A stretch of DNA of 64,000 nt from Hortaea werneckii. Lineage: Eukaryota; Ascomycota; Dothideomycetes; Mycosphaerellales; Teratosphaeriaceae. The stretch's first letter is position 1; every line of letters starts with the position of its first letter. Under the pieces are notes generated by a model that saw only the letters and a program-made list of their open reading frames with translations, was not told where the DNA came from and did not search any database. Both the position numbers and the translations under genes were made by a program. Below, piece after piece: positions 55,640-64,000 of this stretch. The stretch covers positions 372,001-436,000 of the forward strand of contig JBAOKB010000147.1 of assembly GCA_037044905.1 (NCBI GenBank), read 5' to 3'.

Positions 55640-56650
55640 GGGCAGGTGTCTGTGTTTGGCCGCAGCTAAAGCTGTTTGAGGCTAGGATTAAAGTGGGGCA
55701 GTCACGTCTGCAAACGAAAACGGCAGGTACGCGACGGCAGGCACCGAACGCACGAAACGTGCGCGCACTGCAGTGAATCACCAAACCTACCTAAGGAGAT
55801 AACCATTGAATGGCGCGGACAGCAGCAAGTCAGCTCGGCAGAGTTCGTTGGCGGTCCTGATGCGTCTCAAAGTACCTACATAGTAGGTAGGTTTGAATAT
55901 CACCATGCAGCACGGTAGCGCTTTCTCCATCATGTATGCTTGGTTGGGCGCACGCCTGGGCACTTACGTACTATTTATTTCGAGAGCTTTCTTTTCAGAG
56001 GCGTAGTTGGCCATCTTGCTTACTGGATGATTAAGAAGACATCTTCAGGTACATAGTAGTTCCCATTTCGAGGAGGACAACAGTCGCGGTGAGCCATGAT
56101 TTGCAGCATGGAGACAGATGTCTTCCAACTCATCTATCCTCACGTCTGATCGCAATCCGAGTGTGCACGGAGCCTTAGGGAACATTGCGCGCCATGGGAT
56201 CTTCTTCTTGAATGGCAGCCCGGTCCCTAAGAGCCAGCCTGTAGAAGGTTCCCATTTCGACATTGCCTACAGCTGGAAATGTGCGTCAAAACACATTTCA
56301 AGCTCAATGCGTACCGCCATTGTAGAGCAGAATCAACGGAAAGACCCAAAAGTAAAAGACGCTCACTATCGTCCAAGTATACTGTATGCTCAAGAGGCAG
56401 CAGATCCTTGGCTTGTCGGTCTTAACGGAGATATTGCAGATCGAGACAACCTTGGGGCTGAGATCTGATAGATCGATCATCAACACTTTCCCAGCCAACG
56501 TGCTACAACCAGTCCTTTCCATCTCGGGCCATACTATCACTCTCTACTTGATACCAGCCAGCCTTGAACATTCGTTCCTCCAATCCTCAAGTGGGCCTCT
56601 TCAGGCCTTTGTTCCTCTGCATCTCTGTGTTGATAATTGTACTTGGCATC
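55640..56650. other. Intergenic, divergent LRR and MDP-1 promoters
   Basis: No gene. An inverted repeat TACCTAC-ATA-GTAGGTA lies at 55873-55889. A 116-codon plus frame at 56118-56468 lacks features. Confidence 0.5.
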
Positions 56651-57286
56651 ATGACACGCCGGAACAACCAAGCATCGCTTTCAAAGGATGCTACAACCGT
56701 CAGTCTTACAGCAGAGGCGATCAACGCCCCGTCGACCTTCAACGATGGTCTTCCACTCCCGAAGATGATGGTCTTCGATCTCGACTATACCTTATGGCCA
56801 TACTGGTGCGACACGCACGTTGCGGGTACGGTCAAACCTAGTAAAGACGGAGGACTTACGGTCAAAGACAGCTTCGGAGGCACGTATGGCTTCTACAATG
56901 AGGTGGCTGGCATTCTCTCCGCTATCAAGTCGGAAGATATGGTACTTGCAGCCGCTTCAAGGACATGCGCGCCTGAGATTGCCCGCTCGATGCTGAAACA
57001 TCTAAGCGTCCCGCACGACGACGGGAAGAATGTGAAATCAATAGATCTCTTCGATCACTTGGAAATATATCCTTCGAGTAAGATTGCGCATTTTCAGAAG
57101 CTGCAGAAGAAGAGCGGGTTGGATTACAGTGAGATGCTCTTTTTCGACGATGAGAGTAGGAACAAAAATGTTGAGGAGCTTGGGGTCGTGATGCAATTGG
57201 TGAGGGATGGAGTGACAAGAGCAGAGATCAATCGTGGTGTTGAGGCTTGGAGGAAGAGAAACAACAGAACAACCAAAGAGGGGTGA
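56651..57286 (+). CDS. Magnesium-dependent phosphatase-1 (HAD superfamily)
   Basis: An intronless 211-residue protein from ATG 56651. The HAD motif I is VFDLDYTLWPYWCDTHV near residue 40, with the nucleophile and acid Asp pair (DLD). Motif II is the Ser/Thr-bearing AAASRTCAPEIARSML. Motif III/IV is represented by KSGLDYSEMLFFDDESRN, with Asp pairs for magnesium. Length and order match MDP-1 enzymes, which dephosphorylate protein tyrosine or sugar phosphates, including glycation products. The N-terminal 35 residues are polar and variable. A longer open frame upstream (from about 56564) is hydrophobic and lacks a matching ATG context, so the internal Met is preferred. The frame has no indels. 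Confidence 0.9.
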   Translation: MTRRNNQASLSKDATTVSLTAEAINAPSTFNDGLPLPKMMVFDLDYTLWPYWCDTHVAGTVKPSKDGGLTVKDSFGGTYGFYNEVAGILSAIKSEDMVLAAASRTCAPEIARSMLKHLSVPHDDGKNVKSIDLFDHLEIYPSSKIAHFQKLQKKSGLDYSEMLFFDDESRNKNVEELGVVMQLVRDGVTRAEINRGVEAWRKRNNRTTKEG

Positions 57287-58316
57287 AAGCGGCAGGAAGG
57301 CAGCCCTTAGTGGCCAGTAGACGAAGAGGATACGAGGTGCCAGTAGCCACAGCATGCCAGACTGCGGTGTACACTACTTCTTCGAGGGACATAGAAGTCG
57401 GGGCGAGGGAGAAGTAGCAGCTCTGCTTAAATACCGCAGCGAAAGCTGGTCGTGTAGGGAAGAGAGGCGTGGGAGCACTGCGGGAATGACTGCATGATGG
57501 TCTCCAGGACAAGACTCCACTTTCAGAGACGTATTGGGGAAAAGGTGATTTAATATCACAAGGCAGAAATTCAGTGTGATTTTCACGAGTTTCCACCAGG
57601 CGTGTGGTGTCCTATACCGGCTGCTGCTGCGCTTGACATGAAGGTAGATTTAGATACGTTCAATGTCGACCAGGTCGGCATTTTGGATTACGCGCCCTTC
57701 ATTTCTCAGACATTAAGCGGTAGTAGTGATTGCGTGTCTCGGTCCCTATAAAGGGTATTGTCCATCAATTTAACGGACTCGCCTCGTTTTTGGAAAGAAC
57801 GCGTCCTGACTGGCCGCCGGGCTTCGCGAGAGGGAAGGCCGAACGCCTCTCGGCTTTCCACCTGCCGCCTTGCTGTGGGAAGGAAGCAGCTGCATATCGC
57901 CAACCACTACAACCCTTCGCCCTTGCAAAACTTCACTCCTTCCTCCGCTACCTCAGTACTATACTATCCTTCATTCACGAATCTTCAATTCCGTCAAGGG
58001 CCCACACCTTTGCTTGTCGAGGCAACTCGGTTTCCTTTCCCCAGACGCCCGCGAGTCGGGAAGGAAGCGGCAGAGCGCAGCATGACGATCCGCTGACGAC
58101 CGGCACAAGAGACACTAACGGGAAACATATCGAAACGACAAGATCTCTAGAGACCGCAGACGCGAGGGTGCACGTAGGAAAAGAGCGGTGTTTCGGCGTG
58201 AGACATCACTGTCCATCCGCCAACGCGTACGGCGAAGCCAGCCAACGGCCGGGCCGTTATACGCTCGCGCGGTGAAGGAGGACAACATACACATATAGGA
58301 ACAATCAACAAAGGCG
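57287..58316. other. Intergenic and 5' leader of CDC4
   Basis: The last 500 bases probably contain the long CDC4 leader. A 181-codon plus frame at 57730-58275 has no domain and is treated as leader sequence. Confidence 0.5.
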
Positions 58317-61300
58317 ATGGAGTCCGGAAGACGCGGCTTGGGTATGCACACGCAGCAAGCCCCAGAAGCTATCCTCTCCACTGCTCCAGCTTCCCCAGCT
58401 GAGGAGGTCCCGCCTGGCAAGCCCGCCATGGCCGGACATGAGGGCAATACAACCACGTCAACAACCACACCGCACCCCATGCCTCCCGAAGACTCTACCG
58501 TCGGTTCTTTCTCGTTTGGACCAGCTATCCAGCGGGTGGTGACTACGGTCACAACTACCACCACGACAGCCTTGCCACCCATTGTTATGCACCCCCCGAA
58601 AGACTTGCAAGAGCGAGACCCGAAGCAGTATCCGCTTGCTTTCACACCGACTCCGAATCCACTCAAGAAGTTTGCCTTTGACTACCACGGCAGGCCTGCG
58701 AGTTTTCATGAGTCCGAAGATCCAAATGAGACTGTGCGGAGGTATCAGGAATCACAGGCTATACTGGACAATTCTGGCGGGCGTATAAAGCGGGAGGAGA
58801 GGCACGATAATTACGAGACCCCAAAACGATCCACAAAAGCTTCGCACACGCACAAGAAGGTCGACAGCATTAGGGATGGTGCTGGATTAAAGCGGACTGC
58901 TACACCGCCATCCATAGCAGAGGCGGCTGAACTGGCGAGCCTGCAGAGGAAGGTGAAGAAGCCTCGCTCACAGTTGCAGCGTACGCAGTCGGAGGCAAAG
59001 AATATTACGTCGCTGAACCAACGGACAGCTGCCGGAGCATTCCCAGAAGCAAGCAATCTTTCGCCGGTGACGCCTGATGCTGAGTCTAGTGGGGTTGGAG
59101 TTCTGCCACCGAGGGCAGGAGCAAGATCAGCAGAGCAGAAGAGAGCACAGAGTCCGGACAAGCCATCACGGCACCGACTTCGGGAGTTGCAGGCGGATGA
59201 AGACGAAGAGGACGACGTTGACATGGGAGACAACGAATCCCCGGACGAAGAGTCGCAACCCGGGCCGCCTTTGTATGGGAAGAAGAAGAAGACGCCACGG
59301 CAAGCGACCCACGAGCAGGCTGCTGCCGGTGCTAGTCAGCAGGGCGGCGCGGCTGCAACGCCTCCAGTCGTGGAAGACGACGTAGACTCTACATTACGCG
59401 CAGAACCGCGCACGCGACCTCATCTCCCCAATATCTTCACAAGCTCACAACAAGATGCGAGCCTGCCAAGTCCAAGCCTGTCACCAATTACCGCAGCCGC
59501 AAATGCTGCTTCTAGGAGTCGAAACCATTTTGACGACTCATTTGGCGACACTAATGAAGAGAATGCTAGTGTGGTATCAGGCTTAGAGCTAGACGAGCAA
59601 AGCAAAAGCCGCAGTGCCAGGTCTTCTCAATCCCAATCAACTGGGAAGGCTTCAAACATGCCGCAGTTTAGATTCACGCATGGCGCGCCGCAGCAAGCTA
59701 ACGATGGCCCTACTATCTTGGACGTTCCGAGCATCGTGGATGCCTTCGACAGTATGCCAGAAGCTATGCAGACTTATGTTATGTACCAGTTTCTCCGCCG
59801 ATGCGCCAAGCCAACATTACAGATGGTGGCCAGCGTGGTCAATCCGGCTTTGAAGTGCGACCCTTTCAACATCCTACCACCTGAGCTCGGTCTGAACATT
59901 ACCCGCTTTCTAGATGCGCAGAGTATGTGCCGTGCTGCACAGGTGTCAAAGAAGTGGCGCAGGCTTATTAATTCGGACGAGACTGCTTGGAAAGACCTGC
60001 TTGACCGAGATGGTTTCGTTTTGCCGGATGGCGAGATTGCGAGAGCCGTCAAGGAAGGCTGGGGCTGGCAGCATGCAGGTGAGAAAGGACACGAGGAGGA
60101 TCTCAGCCGCTATCTGCGCAAGCAGACCCCCGAGGCGACGCATGCGCACGGTAGCGAGGTCGCAGTCCAGAGCCGGGCCGTCAGCGATGAAGATGAAGAA
60201 ACCGCATCCTCAACAGTCGCATCAAAATCAAAGCGCAAGCTAATCAACGTCGCGAAATATGGATCGACCAAGAAAACGAAGCGTCGTGTAGCACACCCTT
60301 CATCGTCTGCGACCAAGCCTACTTCAGCAATGGCACCCTGGCGCCGCACATTTGCTGCAGCTCAAGGTCCGCTGGCTTACGCTACTGCTGCCGCGGAAGC
60401 TGTGCCCCACGCTGCCGTGGGTCTTCCCAGTTTGAAAAACATGCATCTCTTCAAGTCTCTCTATCAGCGTCACTTCCTAATCCGTAAAGCCTGGATGCAA
60501 GAGGACAGCCAGCCCCAACATTTGGCGTTCCGTGCGCACCATCGGCACGTGGTTACTTGCCTCTTGTTCGATAGTGACAAAATTCTGACCGGGAGCGACG
60601 ACACTAAGATTCATGTTTACGATACAAAAACCGGTGCCCTTCGAAACAGACTTGAGGGACATGAAGGTGGTGTATGGGCTCTGCAATATGACGGTGATAC
60701 TCTTGTCAGCGGCAGCACCGATCGCAGTGTCCGTGTATGGGATCTTCGGACAGGGCGATGTCTTCAAGTCTTCCAAGGCCACACTTCTACAGTCCGTTGC
60801 CTCGTCATTCTCAGGCCCGTCGAGGTTGGCAAGGAAGCTGATGGTGTTACTCCGATTATGATGCCCAAGGAGCCTCTGATAATCACTGGCTCGCGTGACT
60901 CCACCCTCCGCGTCTGGAAGCTACCAATGCCAGGGGACCGCCCCTTGTTCCAGTCAGGTCCGCCCGCGAACGATAGAGACAATCCTTACTTTTTGCGTAC
61001 GCTCTCTGGTCACCATAACTCGGTGCGGGCGATTGCTGCGCATGGCGATACTCTGATCTCGGGCTCGTACGACTGCACTGTCCGCGTATGGAAGATTTCA
61101 ACTGGTGAGCTGCTACACAGGCTACAAGGACACACGCAGAAGGTCTACAGCGTCGTACTGGACCATGAGCGTGGAAGGTGCATCTCCGGCTCCATGGACA
61201 ACCTGGTCAAGGTCTGGGATCTGCACACGGGCTCTTGTCTGTACAACTTGGAGGGTCACACGTCGCTGGTGGGACTGTTAGATTTGAGCCACGACCGCTT

Positions 61301-61764
61301 GGTTAGCGCTGCTGCGGACAGTACCTTGAGGATTTGGGATCCAGAGTCCGGTGCTTGCAAGGCCACACTGTCAGCTCATACGGGAGCTATCACGTGCTTT
61401 CAGCACGACGGACAGAAGGTGATCTCTGGCTCGGATCGGACGCTCAAAATGTGGAACGTCAAGAACGGCGAGTGTGTGCGCGATTTACTCACGGACCTGA
61501 GCGGTGTGTGGCAGGTTCGGTTCGATGAGAGGAGATGTGTGGCGGCTGTGCAGCGGAACAACTTGACGTACATCGAGGTGAGTCTACATGCTTTATACGC
61601 CTTGAGATGATCATTGTGCTAATCATTTGCAGGTTCTGGATTTTGGAGCTCCGCGTGACGGGATACCGTCGAGGAAGCGTGGCCGCAGGACTGTGGTGGA
61701 CATCCATGGACGAGAGACGCCCGATGTTGAGGATGCGATGCCAGTCGTTGCCGATGAAGGCTAG
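58317..61764 (+). CDS. CDC4: F-box/WD40 protein Cdc4, SCF ubiquitin-ligase specificity subunit
   Basis: Exon 1 (58317-61577) and exon 2 (61633-61764) are separated by a 55-nt intron (GTGAGT to TTGCAG) in phase 0; together 1,130 residues. Residues 1-490 are disordered with acidic and basic patches. The F-box is at about 513-560 (FNILPPELGLNITRFLDAQS, VSKKWRRLINSDETAW). Seven or eight WD40 repeats run from about 738 to 1085, each with GH and WD pairs (for example SGSTDRSVRVWDLRTGRC, SGSYDCTVRVWKISTGEL, SGSMDNLVKVWDLHTGSC). The Arg residues that read phosphodegrons in Cdc4 blades are at the expected strand ends. The tail contains a PSRKRGRRT basic patch that may be a nuclear signal. Cdc4 delivers phosphorylated cell-cycle and stress proteins to SCF. 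FWD-1-type clock roles are known in Neurospora. No indels. Confidence 0.93.
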
Positions 61765-62402
61765 CTGATTAGCACCCTTCACACAGTAACGACCTTTTCT
61801 TTTGCTGGCTGCGACGATTACGGCCGTTAGACATTATACGCCGAGAGCCAATCGACGAGTGACACTTTACACATTGGGGGTTTTGCATGCAGGACTTTGG
61901 TGCAGGACTTACATGGGAAAGAGATACCGTTGCGGCACATTGCCTGTTTCTTTTGGTGGGGGCTTACCTCCTTTTATATTCACAGCATAGCTAGCGCCCA
62001 GAGCGGTTTTGTTCGTTTCCTATTCCTTTTGGTACTCCAAGCGTGACGATATGACGAGGGCGTGGGGGACTTTGCTGGGAGCTTCGAGGTTTTTTTTATT
62101 GGGAACGCAGATAGATACCATAGGGAGCATGACATGACATCGGATGATTTGAAACTTTTCACATCGAGTTCCCTTGGTCCCGCAGAAAGCAAACGGATAA
62201 ATGCATTGGAGTGATTGAGGGGGAAGGCATTAGGCGCAAGCACGTGCGTTCGTGCAATAGCGCGACAAGTCCGAAAGTGGGGCAGATGAGCGTACCTTCT
62301 CCTTCAGGCCGTCTCTCCACTCCCAGGCTTCCGTCCTACCTGGTGTAAGACTCGCGCTCTCCGGCCAATGCACATTACACCAACCCGCCTCTCACGATCA
62401 CG
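61765..62402. other. Intergenic between CDC4 and dynactin p27
   Basis: 3' UTR of CDC4 and promoter of the p27 gene; nothing else seen. Confidence 0.5.
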
Positions 62403-62954
62403 ATGACCTCCAAGCCCCCTCCGCCTCCTAAACCGCCCTGTTCAATCCATCCTACGGCTATCATAGCAGACAAAGCAGCCCTGGCCGGCACGCATCTCAT
62501 CACTATTGCCGAGAACGTCATTCTACACCCCTACGCCCGTATCAATGCCACAGGCGGCCCGGTCACGATCGGTGCGAACACCATTATCTACGAGCGAGCG
62601 GCCGTCGGCTGCGAAACAGGCTCGGTGACGATCGGCTCCGGATGCGTGATCGACTCCTCCGCGACTTGCTCAGGCTCTGTAGGCGATAGCAGCGAGGTTG
62701 GAGTCGGTGCATACGTGGGGAAGGATGCTCATGTGGGCAAGTGGTGTAAGATTACTGCCCTGGAACGGGTAGAAGATGGTGAGGAAGTAGAGGATTTTGG
62801 GGTTGTGTTTGCGGATGGGCGGAGGAGGGTCGATACTGCTATGAGGGATCATGAGGGTATTAGGGAAGCAAGGAGTAAAGGCCAGATGATGAGTCTGGAG
62901 TTGATGAGGAAGTTGGTACCGAGTGCGGCGAGCAAGTGGACGACACCGGGTTGA
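62403..62954 (+). CDS. Dynactin subunit 6 (p27), left-handed beta-helix
   Basis: An intronless 183-residue protein from ATG 62403 (context ACGATGA). After a Pro-rich lead it shows hexapeptide repeats of the left-handed beta-helix: IHPTAIIADKAALAG, ILHPYARINATGGPVTIGANTIIYERAAVG and VTIGSGCVIDSSATCSGSVGDSSEVGVGAYVGKDAHVGKWCKI. A C-terminal helix (SKGQMMSLELMRKLVPS) follows. This size and order match dynactin p27/DCTN6, part of the pointed-end complex that links dynein to endosomes. A gamma-carbonic-anhydrase-like enzyme is the alternative, but no metal-binding His triad is visible. No indels. Confidence 0.88.
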   Translation: MTSKPPPPPKPPCSIHPTAIIADKAALAGTHLITIAENVILHPYARINATGGPVTIGANTIIYERAAVGCETGSVTIGSGCVIDSSATCSGSVGDSSEVGVGAYVGKDAHVGKWCKITALERVEDGEEVEDFGVVFADGRRRVDTAMRDHEGIREARSKGQMMSLELMRKLVPSAASKWTTPG

Positions 62955-63837
62955 ACCTCGCGATGCTTGGGCGGAAGTTGCGAGATGAGGCGGGCTGCGT
63001 CCGCTCTGGTCGAATGCTGCCGTCGAGCAGGGCGCGCTGCTTGTTACTCGGGTACAGCGGCCTGTTTGAGCTTGTGCTGCATCAACCTGGTCCATCATGC
63101 AAAGGTCTACTTAGAGCTGGAGTCCGACCCGCGAGCCTGGGAGCATATGCATACCAGGGAAGATACTCTGGGATACCCTCCACTGACAAGGCTTTTGGAG
63201 CATCGTGCAAGTACCGAATGAGACAAAGGTCATGGGCCTTATATGAGGTGGAACTTTGAGACGACAAGTTCAAGGCTCATCGCACGTTGTGGTAGAGCCG
63301 AGACTTGCATGCAAAGGCACCAGCACATCTCGGAGATGGGCGCTGAGGCTCATTACTACTGCGACGATGCGACAATCTGTCATGCAACGGCTTTATCGAA
63401 AGCATCTCCGGCGTAGCGTGGCAAAAGTCCCACTTTATTCAAAGTCGTCGATTGACAGGGGCAACTTTCAGCAGGACGAAATTTGACAATCAGGCAACGA
63501 CGGCGGAGCCAGTGGATTCTGGCTGTATTTCATTTGAGCATCGCTCGTTACCAAGAGGACGACTTCTTAATCCGCATTCACGGAGGGTTCGAAGGCTCGT
63601 GAACGATTGCTGATGGGACAGGTCGGAATAACTCGGCTCGAATCTTCAATTTTCCTCGCCAGGAGTATTGCGAACTTAGAGACTTTGCGTGACTTCAAAT
63701 CAACACGCGGTCCATATCAATTAGCACACTGTTAGCGGTCTAACCTTCAACTGAAGCATTTGCAGAATCGATGATGGTAAAGTTAACGTTAGAACTATTC
63801 GAGAGCTATACCTTGACCGAAATCTGTAGATGGCACT
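62955..63837. other. Intergenic at the right end
   Basis: No gene supported. It holds the p27 3' UTR and the 3' flank of the edge transporter. Confidence 0.5.
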
Positions 63838-64000
63838 CTAATAAGTATACCGGAAATGCTCATTTCCCTCCTCCAGCACCTTCTCGCCGCGATCTGCCTT
63901 GCCATTCTGTCTCTTGAAGTCTAGCGTCAAGAATCCGACCAGAATAAGGATCAGGATCTGCGATCCAATTGCAACGCTAATACCGGGGACATAATCCGGT
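63838..64000 (-). CDS. MFS transporter, C-terminal end (runs off right edge)
   Basis: The minus strand is open from base 64000 to a TAG at 63840-63838. The 53 visible codons encode the last membrane helix (SVAIGSQILILILVGFLTLDF), a charged KRQNGKADRGEKVLEEG tail and the terminal FRYTY. The FRY-x-Y ending after a short charged tail is typical of the fungal anion:cation symporter (Dal5/Tna1-like, allantoate or vitamin permease) group of the major facilitator superfamily. Everything else, including the sugar-porter or ACS motifs, lies outside the window, so substrate cannot be inferred. Support is the strong helix plus the family-like end. Confidence 0.72.
   Translation of the reverse strand, partial: PDYVPGISVAIGSQILILILVGFLTLDFKRQNGKADRGEKVLEEGNEHFRYTY

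Noticed and set aside
57730..58275. A 181-codon plus frame upstream of CDC4
   Set aside because: No domain, opens with a weak ATG, and lies in the likely CDC4 leader. It could be an upstream open frame, but nothing supports a protein.

Overview
This window reads as nuclear DNA of a filamentous ascomycete, probably a dothideomycete (the class is inferred, not proven). It carries short GT-AG introns of about 50-60 nt (longest seen 193 nt) with CTAAC-like branch sites, wide intergenic spaces, and fungal proteins such as Cdc4, Hop1, Taf9, Utp11, a SAPS-family phosphatase partner, a 14-3-3 protein and a fungal SLATT protein. No operon, CRISPR array, rRNA gene or convincing tRNA was seen.

Layout. 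1-14.4 kb: a disordered protein cut by the left edge (minus), an AT-rich repeat relic, a three-exon RhoGEF (plus), a four-exon 14-3-3 gene (plus), a three-RRM RNA-binding protein whose stop codon lies in its own final exon (plus), and a glutathione S-transferase (plus). 14.6-22.3 kb (all minus): a sterol-glucosyltransferase-like protein with a VPS13-like segment and UIM motifs, a DUF3431 membrane-anchored protein and a SLATT-domain membrane protein. 24-36.4 kb: ELL elongation factor, 2-hydroxyacid dehydrogenase, a protein kinase with a repetitive proline-rich tail, TAF9 (minus), a small membrane protein, a short-chain dehydrogenase and UTP11. 37.5-52.7 kb: an F-box-like protein, a sugar-transporter relic, an acidic protein (minus), SAPS protein (minus), HOP1 (minus), an unrecognised decayed coding stretch (minus) and a YTH-domain RNA-binding protein (plus). 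53.4-64 kb: an LRR protein (minus), magnesium-dependent phosphatase-1, CDC4, dynactin p27 and the C-terminus of an MFS transporter (minus, cut by the right edge).

The most striking global feature is that genes between about 14.8 and 51.0 kb carry some two dozen apparent single-base indels, mostly in short homopolymers. They hit housekeeping genes, while genes on both flanks are clean. Total coding lengths and intron phases come out right once each indel is discounted. I read this as a local sequence-quality problem in a patched segment rather than as 13 dead genes, but only reads can settle it. Coordinates for these genes therefore span the whole locus, and each entry names the break points.

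The genes look like independent housekeeping and regulatory loci: transcription (TAF9, ELL), ribosome biogenesis (UTP11), cell cycle and ubiquitin (CDC4), meiosis (HOP1), signalling (RhoGEF, 14-3-3, SAPS, kinase), RNA binding (RRM protein, YTH protein) and dynein motor function (p27). They do not form a biosynthetic cluster.
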